The notes under the pieces: generated by a model | What the model saw: only the letters and a program-made list of their open reading frames with translations | Told to the model about the DNA's origin: nothing | The model's database searches: none | Position numbers and translations under genes: made by a program | Shown: piece by piece, positions 17,256-26,776 of the stretch | Numbering within the stretch: position 1 is the stretch's first letter | How the letters are laid out: every line of letters begins with the position of its first letter | Origin: Paracoccus wurundjeri | Lineage (GTDB): Bacteria; Pseudomonadota; Alphaproteobacteria; Rhodobacterales; Rhodobacteraceae | Direction: 5' to 3' | DNA: 64,000 nt | NCBI RefSeq assembly: GCF_030678915.1 | Contig: NZ_JAUUTZ010000011.1 | Location: forward strand, 1 to 64,000

Positions 17256-18539
17256 ATGTATGGGTTGATCGCTCTGCCGCTGCTGATCGTCCTGATGGGA
17301 TTGGGGCTTCCCGTCGCATGGTCATTCGCCGGGGTCCTCGCCTATCTGACATGGGTCTATGACGTCAATCTGGACACCCTGATGCTGCAGGGCTTCCGGT
17401 CTCTCAATTCGATCGTGCTGGTCGCGTTGCCGCTGTTCATCCTGACCGGTTATCTCATGCAGTCAGGCGGCATCGCTCGGCGGATCATCGCCTTTGTCAG
17501 CCGTCTGGCGACGGGCCGGGGCGGTATGGGAACGGCGATGGTCCTTTCGTCAAGCGTATTCGGCGCGATCTCCGGCACGGCGACGGCGGCCATCGCCTCG
17601 ATCGGTTCGATCATGACCGAACCCCTGGTCGAGCGCGGCTACCCGCGCGGACGGATCGCGGCATTGCTGGGGGTTTCCTCACTGCTCGGGATACTTATCC
17701 CGCCCTCGATCACCATGATCCTGTTTGCCGTGGTGACGCGGCAATCCGTGGCAGCCTGTTTCGCCGCGACGATAGGGCCCGCGATTATCCTGATCATCGG
17801 ACTGATCCTCTATAACAGGTTCCTTGTGGGGCGGGCATTCGAGGAAGTGGATATCCCCGACGAAAAACCCGAAAGGTTCGCGCGCGTGACGTTCAGGGCA
17901 CTTCCGGCGCTCTCGCTTCCCCTGATCATTCTTGGCGGTATCTATGGCGGCATTTTCACCCCGACCGAGGCCGCCGCCGTCGCGGCTGTCGCAACCCTGG
18001 TGATCGGCGGGCTGATCTATCGCGAGTTTACCTGGAGCAGCCTGCGTAAAAGCGTCGTCAACGCTGCGGAAACGACTGGAACGATCATCCTGATCCTGCT
18101 GTTTTCCTTCATGATCTCGCGGATCATGTCTTTTGAGCGGGTGCCTCAGGATCTGACCGAGGCGATACAGTCGATCGTCGGAAGCCCGATCGGGGCGCTG
18201 CTGCTGGTCAATCTGGTGCTGATCATTGCCGGGGCACTGATGGACGACGTGTCGGTGACCGTGGTGGTCGCGCCTCTCTTTTTGCCGTTGATGGTTGCGA
18301 ACGGGGTCGAGCCGGTGCATTTCGCGGCGATCGTCGCCTGTTCGGTGGTGATCGGAGCGAACAGCCCTCCAGTGGCGCCGACCCTGTTCCTGTCCTGCAA
18401 GATTTGCCGGGTGCCGATTTTGCAGGCCGTCGGCCCGGCACTGGGGTTGATGGGCTTCGTGGCGCTCCCGGTGATGTTGGTGACGACCTTCTGGCCGGGC
18501 CTGTCGCTGGCGATTCCACGGTGGCTCGACCTTCTGTAG
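17256..18539 (+). CDS. TRAP transporter large permease (DctM type)
   Basis: A 427-residue integral membrane protein with about 12 hydrophobic segments. It contains family motifs such as LPLFILTGYLM, SSSVFGAISGTATAAIASIG and GILIPPSITMI, and a second half with IFTPTEAAAVAAVATL and IGANSPPVAPTLF. It carries the Na+-driven substrate translocation pathway. It starts directly after the DctQ stop with GGAGGA upstream. It ends 17 bp from the convergent soxG stop, so the transporter and the sarcosine oxidase operon face each other. Confidence 0.95.
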   Translation: MYGLIALPLLIVLMGLGLPVAWSFAGVLAYLTWVYDVNLDTLMLQGFRSLNSIVLVALPLFILTGYLMQSGGIARRIIAFVSRLATGRGGMGTAMVLSSSVFGAISGTATAAIASIGSIMTEPLVERGYPRGRIAALLGVSSLLGILIPPSITMILFAVVTRQSVAACFAATIGPAIILIIGLILYNRFLVGRAFEEVDIPDEKPERFARVTFRALPALSLPLIILGGIYGGIFTPTEAAAVAAVATLVIGGLIYREFTWSSLRKSVVNAAETTGTIILILLFSFMISRIMSFERVPQDLTEAIQSIVGSPIGALLLVNLVLIIAGALMDDVSVTVVVAPLFLPLMVANGVEPVHFAAIVACSVVIGANSPPVAPTLFLSCKICRVPILQAVGPALGLMGFVALPVMLVTTFWPGLSLAIPRWLDLL

Positions 18540-18556
18540 AACGGTCAGCCAGGCAT

Positions 18557-19060
18557 TCAGACCCGTGACAAGACCTGAAGCCGTGTCCAGAGTTCCGCCG
18601 TTTCGGACCGGGGGAGCCAGACGCGGATCGCGGTACGCGCACGGGTGACGAGACATTGCTTGTCTCCGAAAAGAGTCATCGCCGACAGGGAACCCGCCTG
18701 CGCCGACATGCAGCCGTTGCGAAGAGCCTCGGCTTTCTCCCCCGCAATTTCGAACGGAACGTAAAGATCGTCAGCAGGGCTGATGGCGAAGACCTCATGC
18801 CAGCCGGGTCTGAAATCAAGCGGTTCCTGCGTGCAAAGCAGCGCCCTGTCCCGGGCAATCCGCAGGGCAAAGGGACCATCGGGGATTTGCTCCAGCAGGC
18901 CGATCATCGGCGCGCCGGGGGCAAGAACCGTCACGGCCGCATCGAGATCGCCGGAAATCAGCGTGGCGCCACCGGGCGCAAGGCACCGCACCGTTACGCC
19001 TTGCGCCTCGATCAGGTCACCGGCTTCGGGGGCGGCGTTGGTCCAGTCGCGCTCACGCAT
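18557..19060 (-). CDS. soxG: sarcosine oxidase gamma subunit
   Basis: The 167-residue product is the smallest catalytic-complex partner after delta, and it is divergent compared with usual gamma subunits of about 190-200 residues. I assign it by position after soxA and by the GcvT-like fold pattern (VTRARTAIRVWLPRSETAELWTRL). ATG 19060 has GGGAGAG upstream and overlaps the end of soxA by 8 bases, so translation is coupled. It is the last gene of tetR-soxBDAG. A more distant GcvT-like role cannot be excluded. Confidence 0.75.
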   Translation of the reverse strand: MRERDWTNAAPEAGDLIEAQGVTVRCLAPGGATLISGDLDAAVTVLAPGAPMIGLLEQIPDGPFALRIARDRALLCTQEPLDFRPGWHEVFAISPADDLYVPFEIAGEKAEALRNGCMSAQAGSLSAMTLFGDKQCLVTRARTAIRVWLPRSETAELWTRLQVLSRV

Positions 19061-21905
19061 GCAATCTCTCCCATGTCGGATCGAATGCACAGCTGTCGCA
19101 AATCCTGACCCGTCCGATCTTGCCCAAGTGGAACACACCCAGTTCGGTTCCGATCCGGTTGCGGCCGCCCTCGACAAGCGCAAGTGCAATCGGGCGGCCG
19201 AGGATCGGGCTGAAATAGCTTGATGTGACGAATCCAAGAGAGCGCCGCTGGCCTTCGAGCGGTACGAGATGCGCCCCCGTGGGCAGGGGCGTAACCCCGT
19301 CGATCTCCAGTCCGACAAGCTGTCGGCGATCCGTGCGCCTTGCCTCTGCCGTGAAAAGCGAACGGCGGCCAAGATATTCGTCCTTCCGCTTTTCGCGCGA
19401 GGCCTGCCAGCCCAGATCATGCGGCATGGTAAGCCCATCGGTATCCTTGCCGACAAGGATAAAGCCTTTTTCCGCGCGCAGGATCATCACCGCTTCCATG
19501 CCGATCCAGCGCCCGGATACCTCTTGTCGGGCGGCCTCCAATGCGCTGTAAAGAGCCGGGGCGTGACGCGCCGGCACCGTCACTTCGTAAGAGCGGTCGC
19601 CGGTAAAGCTGACCCGCGCGACGCGAAGGCTGTGGCCGTTCCAGAAAGTCTCCGTCACCGACATATGCGGCAGCTTCGCGTCGTCATACAGGGCTTCTGG
19701 CAGATTCGCCGCGATCAGAAGGTCGCGGGATTTCGGGCCGGTTACGGTCAGCGTGGCGAAACCAGCCGTGACATCATGGATAAAGCTTTTCGCGGGATCA
19801 AAGACATCTTGCCGCGCCTCTTCCAAAATCATCCGGACACTTGCGGCATGGGATGATGATGCCGAAACGACGAAGCGGTTCTCGGAAAGGCGGAAGACGA
19901 CGCCGTCATCATGCACGATCCCGGTTTCACCAAGCACAAAGCCATATCGCGCGCGCCCGGGTTTCAGCGTCGAGAGACGCAGATAGCCGCAATAATCCAG
20001 CAGTTCGGCTGCGCCGGGGCCGATCACCTCTATCTTGCCCAGCGGGGAAGCATCGTAAAGCCCCACGCTTTTCCGTGCGGCAAGGGCCTCTTGCTGGGCC
20101 AGCACGGCTTCGTCATCCGTTCCGTAGACCGAGGGGCGCAGCCAGCCGCCATATTCCCGGAACATGGCGCCCCGCGCCTTATGCGCGATTTCCAGCGGAA
20201 GGCGTTTTGGCGCATTGAACACGGCCCCGCGCCGTAATCCGCCAATCACGCCGAGGGGAACCGGAGAGAAGGGCGGGCGATAGGTGGTGGTACCGGTTTC
20301 GGGGATGGTCCGGCCGGTAAGCGCCGCCATAGTGGCCAGCCCGGCAAAATTCGCGCTGCGGCCCTGATCCGTTGCCATGCCGAGCGTCGTGTAACGCTTC
20401 AGATGTTCGACCGAGCGATAACCCTCTTGCGCGGCCAGCTTGATGTCCTTGAGCGTCACATCGTTTTGCGGGTCAATCCATTGCCGCCCGCGCAGGTCAG
20501 GATCGGGGCGCATCGGGAAAAACTGCCAATCGCCTGCCGCGGCCCGCGGTGCCGGGCCGGTTCCGCGGCCTGCCGCATGACCTTCGGCCAATGCGCGGGC
20601 AAGACTGAAGCTGCCATTGACCGCTCCTGCGACCCGCAAGGCCGAACTGCCCGGGCGGGGAATGAGGGAATCCGAGCCTGTGTCCCAATCCAGCTTGCCG
20701 CCGGCCTGACAATGCAGATGGACCGAGGGCGTGTAGCCACCCGAGACCAGAATCGTATCGGTCTCGATTATGCGGCCGTCAACCACTGCTCCGGCGACCG
20801 AGTTCCGGCCATGTGCATGTGTCAGACGTGCCGCCCTCAGATGCCCGACACCGTCCGGGGTGGCTGGCGTATCGGCGCGGACATCCGCAAGGGTGACATC
20901 ACAGCCCGCCTGTGCCAGAGCGGCGGCGACGGGATAGCTGGCATCGTTCCCGGTGGCGAGCAGGATACGCCGCCCGGCAACCGCGCCGTAAAGCGAGAGA
21001 TAGTGCAGTGCGGCCTCGGCGGACAGAATTCCGGGCAGATCGTTATTGGCGAACCACAGAGGCCGTTCGACGGCTCCGGTCGCCAGCACGGTTTCAGCGG
21101 CTCGGATCCGCCATAGCCGATCGGGGCTGCCATCGCGCCGCTCCCATGCCGCAAAGAGCCCGTGATCAAAGGCGCCCCAGATGGTGGTCCCGCTCAGAAT
21201 GCGGCCACCGGCGGCGGTGATCGCGCCGATGGCGTCACGGGTGAATTCGAGCCAATCGCCGCCGTCGATATCTCCGCCGCGCCAGCGCAGGCTGCCGCCC
21301 GGTTCGGGGGCATCGTCGACAAGCCAGACCTCGCGGCCGTTCCGTGCGGCAGCCCGTGCCGCGGCAAGCCCCGCCGCGCCGGCTCCGATGACCAGCAGGT
21401 CGCATCGCGCATTGAACTGCGGAATATCGGCGGGCGGGCAGTGCCCGGGGTCGAGCCGCCCCAGCCCGGCCATCCGGCGGATCATCGGCTCCCACCGCAT
21501 CCAGCCAAAGGCCATGAAGGTCTTGTAATAGAACCCTCCGGGCAGGAAGCGATTGAAAAGGTCAAGCATTCCGGTTCGATCCCGCGCGGCATCCGGTGCC
21601 GTATTCACCGAACGAAGCGCCATATTCCGACGAAGCATGACCGTCGTTGCGCGGACATTCGGTGTGGTCCGGCCATCCTCGGTCACGTCGAATATGGCGT
21701 TGGGCTCTTCGTTTCCCATGCCCCAGAGGCCGCGCGGCCGGTGATACTTGAAACTGCGGCCCAGCACGCGGATGCCTGAGGCCAGCAGCGCAGATGCCGG
21801 CGTGTCGCCTGCAAAACCGGAGCCCGGCCTGCCATCGAAAGTGAAGGGCAGGGGGGTGGCGCGATCGATCTGGCTGCCAACACTGCCGTGACGCCATCCG
21901 CTCAT
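19053..21905 (-). CDS. soxA: sarcosine oxidase alpha subunit
   Basis: The protein has 950 residues, the usual length of heterotetrameric TSOX alpha. The N-terminal domain (about 1-110) has a 2Fe2S-like fold with GRSFKYHRPRGLWGMGNEEP. A dinucleotide-binding domain follows (VIGAGAAGLAAARAAARNG near residue 175), and the C-terminal half is a GcvT-like tetrahydrofolate domain (YDASPLGKIEVIGP). It holds noncovalent FAD/NAD sites and channels the methylene group to tetrahydrofolate. ATG 21905 overlaps the soxD stop (ATGA) and has GGGAGG upstream. The natural substrate may be sarcosine or a related N-methyl compound. Confidence 0.92.
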   Translation of the reverse strand: MSGWRHGSVGSQIDRATPLPFTFDGRPGSGFAGDTPASALLASGIRVLGRSFKYHRPRGLWGMGNEEPNAIFDVTEDGRTTPNVRATTVMLRRNMALRSVNTAPDAARDRTGMLDLFNRFLPGGFYYKTFMAFGWMRWEPMIRRMAGLGRLDPGHCPPADIPQFNARCDLLVIGAGAAGLAAARAAARNGREVWLVDDAPEPGGSLRWRGGDIDGGDWLEFTRDAIGAITAAGGRILSGTTIWGAFDHGLFAAWERRDGSPDRLWRIRAAETVLATGAVERPLWFANNDLPGILSAEAALHYLSLYGAVAGRRILLATGNDASYPVAAALAQAGCDVTLADVRADTPATPDGVGHLRAARLTHAHGRNSVAGAVVDGRIIETDTILVSGGYTPSVHLHCQAGGKLDWDTGSDSLIPRPGSSALRVAGAVNGSFSLARALAEGHAAGRGTGPAPRAAAGDWQFFPMRPDPDLRGRQWIDPQNDVTLKDIKLAAQEGYRSVEHLKRYTTLGMATDQGRSANFAGLATMAALTGRTIPETGTTTYRPPFSPVPLGVIGGLRRGAVFNAPKRLPLEIAHKARGAMFREYGGWLRPSVYGTDDEAVLAQQEALAARKSVGLYDASPLGKIEVIGPGAAELLDYCGYLRLSTLKPGRARYGFVLGETGIVHDDGVVFRLSENRFVVSASSSHAASVRMILEEARQDVFDPAKSFIHDVTAGFATLTVTGPKSRDLLIAANLPEALYDDAKLPHMSVTETFWNGHSLRVARVSFTGDRSYEVTVPARHAPALYSALEAARQEVSGRWIGMEAVMILRAEKGFILVGKDTDGLTMPHDLGWQASREKRKDEYLGRRSLFTAEARRTDRRQLVGLEIDGVTPLPTGAHLVPLEGQRRSLGFVTSSYFSPILGRPIALALVEGGRNRIGTELGVFHLGKIGRVRICDSCAFDPTWERLHA

Positions 21906-22168
21906 GCGTTCCTCCCGGGCAAGGGGGTGACCGCGGTCACGTCGCGGGTGACAGTGTCGCGGGTCATCAGGAAGAACTCACCGCAGGTGACATGCAGCCA
22001 GACCTCTTGCGCCTTACCGCGTGATGCGCTGTTCATGTACAGATACTCGGCCCATTCGTCGTCCGTCGCGGTTTCTGCCGGCATGGGCCGTTTCTTGCCG
22101 GCTTCGGCGGCGAAATGGAATTCCGTCTCGTCGCGGGGACCGCAGAAAGGGCAGGTGAAAATCTGCAT
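21902..22168 (-). CDS. soxD: sarcosine oxidase delta subunit, zinc-binding
   Basis: An 88-residue protein that starts MQIFTCPFCGPRDETEFHF. The CPFCG pair plus a later Cys/His (WLHVTCGEFF) form the zinc site known for TSOX delta. I chose ATG 22168 because GGAAG lies seven bases upstream; the longer frame would need a TTG start. It overlaps soxA by ATGA and follows soxB by 13 bp, so the subunits are made together. Confidence 0.92.
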   Translation of the reverse strand: MQIFTCPFCGPRDETEFHFAAEAGKKRPMPAETATDDEWAEYLYMNSASRGKAQEVWLHVTCGEFFLMTRDTVTRDVTAVTPLPGRNA

Positions 22169-22181
22169 CTCGGTTCTTCCG

Positions 22182-23432
22182 TCAATGGGCAATGCCCGAA
22201 CCTGCCGCCTCGTCGATCAGGCGGCCACGGGCAAAGCGGTCGAGGTCGAAGGGGCGGCTGATCTCGTGATGCCCGCCGGTCGCAAGCAGATGAGCCAGCA
22301 GCCAGCCGCCGGCGGGGATCGCCTTGAAGCCGCCGGTTCCCCAGCCGCAATTGAGAAAAAGCCCCTCGGGCCCGGCGGGGCCGATCACCGGCGAGCTGTC
22401 GGGCGTTACATCGACGACCCCGGCCCATTGCCTCAGCAGCTTTAACTGAGCGAAGGCCGGAAACATCTCCAGAAGACCCGAAACCACCGCTTCCTGTGCA
22501 GGCAGATTGCCTCTTTGGCCGTGGGTCGGCACGCGGTCGAGGCCCCCGCCGAAGACCAGTTCCCCCTTGTCGGATTGCGAGACATAGGTTCCCGTTCCCA
22601 GATAAAGCAGCACGGTGTCCAGCATCGGTTTCACGGGTTCGGATACGAAAGCCTGCAATGCGTAAGTGTGGATCGGCAACCGGATCCCGGCCATGGACGC
22701 CAGACCCGGTGTCGCGCCCGCGGCGGCAAGGCCCACCCGCCCGGCGCGGATGCTGCCCTTGTCGGTTTCAACGCCGGTGATCTTTCCCGACTCGATCAGC
22801 AGATCCGTGACGGTGCAGTTCTCGATGATGTCCACCCCCAAGGCGCTGGCGGCGCGGGCATAGCCCCAGGCGACGGCGTCATGCCGGGCGATGCCGGCAC
22901 GCTCCTGCCACACGCCGCCCATGCAATTGTAACGGGCATCCGCGGCCCGGTTGAGCAGCGGCACCCTTCGCAAAGCCTCTTCGGCTCCGACCAACTCGCC
23001 GTCGACCCCGTTCAGTTGCATGGCATTGGCGATCCTTGCGCAGATCTCCATCTGCGTGGGGGTATGTGCGGCGATCAGCATGCCCCGCTGGCTAAGCATG
23101 ATGTTGTAATTCAGTGCCTGCGAGAGCCCCTCGTAGAGACGCAGTGCCAGATCATAGAGCGCGACGCTTTCAGGGTAGAAATAGTTCGAACGGATGGCCG
23201 TGGTATTGCGGCCGGTATTGCCGCCACCGATCCAGCCTTTCTCAAGCACGGCCACGCGCGAGACACCGTGGTTTTTCGCCAGGTAATATGCGGTCGCAAG
23301 CCCATGGCCGCCGCCGCCCACGATGACCGCGTCATAGCCCGGCTGCGGCGTGGCCTTGCGCCATGCAGGAGTCCAGCCGCGATGCCCGCGCAGCCCTTCG
23401 GTGAAGAGGGAGAGGGCGGAATATCGTTTCAT
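22182..23432 (-). CDS. soxB: sarcosine oxidase beta subunit
   Basis: A 416-residue flavoprotein. The FAD-binding loop is VGGGGHGLATAYYLAKNHG, followed by the WIGGGNTGRNTT segment and RHDAVAWG, whose His184 corresponds to the residue that carries covalent FMN in known beta subunits (inferred by position). The C-terminal FLNCGWGTGGFKAIPAGGWL closes the FAD site. It oxidises the N-methyl group and yields H2O2 and an imine used by the alpha subunit. It overlaps the TetR stop (ATGA), so regulator and enzyme are co-translated. Confidence 0.94.
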   Translation of the reverse strand: MKRYSALSLFTEGLRGHRGWTPAWRKATPQPGYDAVIVGGGGHGLATAYYLAKNHGVSRVAVLEKGWIGGGNTGRNTTAIRSNYFYPESVALYDLALRLYEGLSQALNYNIMLSQRGMLIAAHTPTQMEICARIANAMQLNGVDGELVGAEEALRRVPLLNRAADARYNCMGGVWQERAGIARHDAVAWGYARAASALGVDIIENCTVTDLLIESGKITGVETDKGSIRAGRVGLAAAGATPGLASMAGIRLPIHTYALQAFVSEPVKPMLDTVLLYLGTGTYVSQSDKGELVFGGGLDRVPTHGQRGNLPAQEAVVSGLLEMFPAFAQLKLLRQWAGVVDVTPDSSPVIGPAGPEGLFLNCGWGTGGFKAIPAGGWLLAHLLATGGHHEISRPFDLDRFARGRLIDEAAGSGIAH

Positions 23433-24115
23433 GTTCGTCCCGGATTTCGGGCAAATTCGAAAAATGCCTCGACCTCATTGCGGGAGGGCCGGACGCCCGT
23501 GAAGCAATACAGATAGCCTTCGACGCGTGCGAGCCGCTCTTCCAGTGTTTCGGACAGTTCGAGCGCGTAATAGCCGATCTGCTGGTAATAAAGGACGCGG
23601 GCGCGGATATCGGCCTCTGCGGACGGATAGCCGAAGCGTTCATACATCCGCATGAGCGCTTCGTGGCGCGCGGCGTCGCTGCGGTCGATCACCTGCCGGA
23701 CCGCCTTGTCACGGCGGGCCCATTCCCTCACGGCGAAATCCAGCTGGTGGTCGAAGCCTCCCGGTGCGACGATAGAGCGGAAGAAATTGGTGACCGCCTC
23801 GGTGATCGTCGCGGCTTTCAGCTCGCTGTAACGGATCAACACGCCGGTATTCGTCTGCTCCCATTTCGCGAGGAGTTGGTTGAGCAGGTCTTCGCGGCTC
23901 TTGAAATACCAGTAGAAGCTGGAGCGGGAAACGCCAAGGCGGTTGCCGATCACCTGTACCTTGACTTCGGAGACGCCATGACTGACCAGAAGGTCCATTG
24001 CCAGGTTTAGCCAATCCTCCTTGGTCACCTTTACATTCCCGGGCAGGGTGGCCTTGCCGCTGTCGTCAGCATCCCTGTTCCGCTTCAATTCCGTGCCGAC
24101 CATGTAAACATCCAT
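23429..24115 (-). CDS. TetR-family regulator of the sox operon
   Basis: The protein has 228 residues. The HTH is about residues 30-85 (EDWLNLAMDLLVSHGVSEVK and NRLGVSRSSFYWYFKSREDLL), followed by a helical ligand-binding domain. It overlaps soxB by four bases, so it is the first gene of the sox operon. Two starts are possible, ATG 24115 or ATG 24100. An imperfect relative of the shared palindrome (TGGATG-N4-CATGGT, 24099-24114) falls at this point, which would fit autoregulation. The probable targets are sox, the flavoprotein at 24214 and the TRAP operon. Confidence 0.88.
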   Translation of the reverse strand: MDVYMVGTELKRNRDADDSGKATLPGNVKVTKEDWLNLAMDLLVSHGVSEVKVQVIGNRLGVSRSSFYWYFKSREDLLNQLLAKWEQTNTGVLIRYSELKAATITEAVTNFFRSIVAPGGFDHQLDFAVREWARRDKAVRQVIDRSDAARHEALMRMYERFGYPSAEADIRARVLYYQQIGYYALELSETLEERLARVEGYLYCFTGVRPSRNEVEAFFEFARNPGRT

Positions 24116-24213
24116 TTCCGATTGCGTTGCGCTTCCGCCTTACCAGACCGGCCGATGTGACTGAAACCGTGAAGTGACGGGGCCGGATTGCCCGGAAGCC
24201 CGACGCCGCCCCG

Positions 24214-26625
24214 TCATGCGCCGCGCATCGCTTTCCCTTCGGGATCGTAGGGCGAAGGGGCGATCACCCTGGCGGGGCGCTCGGCCCCTACGATATGGGT
24301 GGCAAGCCGGGTGCCCTCGGCCGTGCAGTCACGATCGAGAAGGGCCATGGCCAGCGATTTGCCAAGGGTGTGTCCGTATCCGCCCGAGGTGATGAAGCCA
24401 ACGCGCCTGCCATCCTTCCAGACGGGCTCGTAGCCACTGGCATCGGCATTGTCCGCCTCGATTTCCAGAGTGACGATCTGCTGTGCGGGTCCCCCGCTGT
24501 CACGTTCTTTCAATGCGGCGTCGCGGCCGATGAAATCGCGCTTCTTCCAGTCGATCCATCGGTCCAGCCCGGTCTGCGCCGGGGTATAGCCCTGCGTGAA
24601 CTCGGCCGACCAGATCCCGAAGGATTTCTCTAGACGCAATGACAACATCGCATTGTAGCCTACCTCCCGCAGGCCCAGCTTTGCCCCTGCATCCAGCAAG
24701 CTCCGGCGCAAGACGGCATGTTCTGCGGCGGCGCAGTGGATTTCGTATCCCAGTTCGCCCGAAACCGACAGCCGTCCGACCCGCGCCCGGATCAGCCCGA
24801 TATCGAAACCGCCACAGCCCATGAAGGGCAGATCGGCGATCGGACCATCCGTCAGCTGTTCCAGAACCTTTCGGCTGTTCGGTCCCGCAAGCGCAAAGCC
24901 GGTCGTCGCGTCCGAGATATCCCTGACCGTGACGCCATCGGATATCTGATCCTCGAACCATCGCATATGCCATTCGCGCAAATAGTAGGATCCCATGATC
25001 CACCAGGTTCCCGTCCCCCAGTTGAACACGGTCAGATCGCCCTTTAGCTTGCCCGTCTTGCTGAGCATTGGCGCAAGCCTTGCGCGCCCGGCTTCGGGCA
25101 ATTCCGATGCCATCACCCGGTTCAGCCAGTTTTCGGCCTTGGGACCCGTCACCTCGAAGCGGGAAAAAACCGAGATGTCGAGCAGGCCCACCGCCTCGCG
25201 CACCGCCTTGCATTCCTGCGCCACGATGGGGAAGGCGTTGGAGCGCCTGAGCGTCGGCTTTTCCTTGAACTCCGGCGCGGGGGCGAAATAGAGCGGCAGC
25301 TCCAGCCCATAGCTTGCGCCCCAGCGGGCGCCTGCCGCGGTCATGTCGGAATAGGCTCCCGGCATTTTCAGCGGCCGCCCGGCCGGCAGTTGCTCGTTCG
25401 GGTAGGTCATGATGAAGCGGCGGGAGTAAAACTGGCCGGTCGTTTCCTTGATATAGCGCTTGTTCGCGGCAAAATCGCCATAGCGCGCCACGTCCATGCC
25501 GAAGACATCCGCCTCGGGCTCTCCGTGGATCATCCATTCCGCGAGGCTCTTGCCCACGCCGCCGCCTTGCAGGAAACCGGCCATGACGGCACAGGCGCAC
25601 CAGTAGCCGCGCTTGCCGCGCACCGGCCCGACCAGCGGGTTGCCGTCGGGCGAGAAAGTGAACGCGCCATTGACCCAGTTGCGCACACCGGCCTTCTGCA
25701 GGACCGGATAGCGTTCGAAGCCAAGCCGGAGTTCGTTCTCGATCCGGTCGGGATCTTCCTGCAGAAGCTCGATGCCGTAATTCCAGGGCGCGCCATCCAT
25801 CATCCAGTGCTGATGATCGATCTCGTAGATCCCCAGCAGCATCCCTTTCTGATCCTGCCGCATATAGGTGAAGCCCTCGAGATCCACGACCAGCGGCATC
25901 TCTTTTTCCAGTGCGGCGATCTCGGGGATGGTTTCGGTCAGCAGATAGTGATGCGCCAGCGGGCTGACCGGCAGTTCGATCCCGGCCATGCGCCCGACCT
26001 GCTTGGCCCAGAGGCCGGCGGCATTGACCACATGTTCGCAGCGGATCGTGCCTTTCTCGGTGACCACGTCCCAGCCCTCGGCGGTCTGGACAAGCTCCAG
26101 CACCCGGTTGTGCTCGATGATTTCGGCGCCCCGCTTCTTCGCGGCCCCGGCATAGGCATGCACTGTGCCGGTAGTGTCGACATAGCCCTCTCGCTCGGCG
26201 AACATGCCGCCAAGGATGCCATGGGTCGAGATAACCGGACATCGTTTGCCGACCTCTTCCGGCGTGATCAGATGCACATCATCGATGCCGATCGACTGGA
26301 ACACCCGGTAAGCCGATTGCAGCCATTCCCATCGGTCCGGCGTTCCTGCAAGTGTCATTCCGCCGGTCATGTGCATGCCGACCGACTGGCCGCTTTCCTT
26401 CTCGATCTCGGAGAGCAGGTTGATGGTATAGGATTGCAGGCCCGCGATGTTCGGATCGGCGTTCAGGGCGTGAAAGCCGCCGGCGGCATGCCAGCTGGAT
26501 CCCGCGGTCAGGACGGATCGTTCTACCAGACAGATATCGGTCCAGCCGAACTTGGCCAGATGATACAGGACAGAGGCTCCGACGACGCCGCCTCCGATCA
26601 CCACGACACGATATTCCGACTTCAT
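24214..26625 (-). CDS. FAD- and folate-dependent demethylase (dimethylglycine/sarcosine dehydrogenase-like)
   Basis: The protein has 803 residues in two halves. Residues 1-370 form a DAO-type flavoprotein domain with VIGGGVVGASVLYHLAKFG and the SSWHAAGG motif; His46 sits where dimethylglycine dehydrogenases and oxidases attach FAD covalently. Residues 375-430 form a linker. Residues 433-795 form a GcvT-type tetrahydrofolate-binding domain (LLDISVFSRFEVTGP, GYTPAQTGLDRWIDWKKRDFIG). It should oxidatively demethylate an N-methyl amino acid and pass C1 units to folate. A TGGACA-N4-TGTCCA palindrome lies 44 bp before the start. Dimethylglycine is the best guess for the substrate. Confidence 0.88.
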   Translation of the reverse strand: MKSEYRVVVIGGGVVGASVLYHLAKFGWTDICLVERSVLTAGSSWHAAGGFHALNADPNIAGLQSYTINLLSEIEKESGQSVGMHMTGGMTLAGTPDRWEWLQSAYRVFQSIGIDDVHLITPEEVGKRCPVISTHGILGGMFAEREGYVDTTGTVHAYAGAAKKRGAEIIEHNRVLELVQTAEGWDVVTEKGTIRCEHVVNAAGLWAKQVGRMAGIELPVSPLAHHYLLTETIPEIAALEKEMPLVVDLEGFTYMRQDQKGMLLGIYEIDHQHWMMDGAPWNYGIELLQEDPDRIENELRLGFERYPVLQKAGVRNWVNGAFTFSPDGNPLVGPVRGKRGYWCACAVMAGFLQGGGVGKSLAEWMIHGEPEADVFGMDVARYGDFAANKRYIKETTGQFYSRRFIMTYPNEQLPAGRPLKMPGAYSDMTAAGARWGASYGLELPLYFAPAPEFKEKPTLRRSNAFPIVAQECKAVREAVGLLDISVFSRFEVTGPKAENWLNRVMASELPEAGRARLAPMLSKTGKLKGDLTVFNWGTGTWWIMGSYYLREWHMRWFEDQISDGVTVRDISDATTGFALAGPNSRKVLEQLTDGPIADLPFMGCGGFDIGLIRARVGRLSVSGELGYEIHCAAAEHAVLRRSLLDAGAKLGLREVGYNAMLSLRLEKSFGIWSAEFTQGYTPAQTGLDRWIDWKKRDFIGRDAALKERDSGGPAQQIVTLEIEADNADASGYEPVWKDGRRVGFITSGGYGHTLGKSLAMALLDRDCTAEGTRLATHIVGAERPARVIAPSPYDPEGKAMRGA

Positions 26626-26668
26626 GCTGCGCTCCCGATCTGGCCCCTGTCGTCGACGGTAATTATTG

Positions 26669-26684
26669 TGGACACATATGTCCA
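26669..26684. promoter_or_regulatory. palindromic operator TGGACA-N4-TGTCCA (flavoprotein gene)
   Basis: TGGACACATATGTCCA has perfect 6-bp arms and lies 44 bases upstream of the dimethylglycine dehydrogenase-like start. It shares its arms and spacing with the site before the TRAP operon, about 11 kb away. That makes a common regulator, probably the TetR protein at 23429-24115, likely. Confidence 0.65.
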
Positions 26685-26776
26685 GAGATTTTTATGCGAG
26701 GTATGGAGGACAGAATGCGCGGTTTCGGTCGTGGAACGGCGTCAACCTTTTGAACGGGTGAAAACTGCTGTCGCCT

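Noticed and set aside
15764..18539. TRAP transporter as a proven sarcosine or dimethylglycine carrier
   Set aside because: The shared operator supports co-regulation only. The binding-protein ligand cannot be read from sequence.
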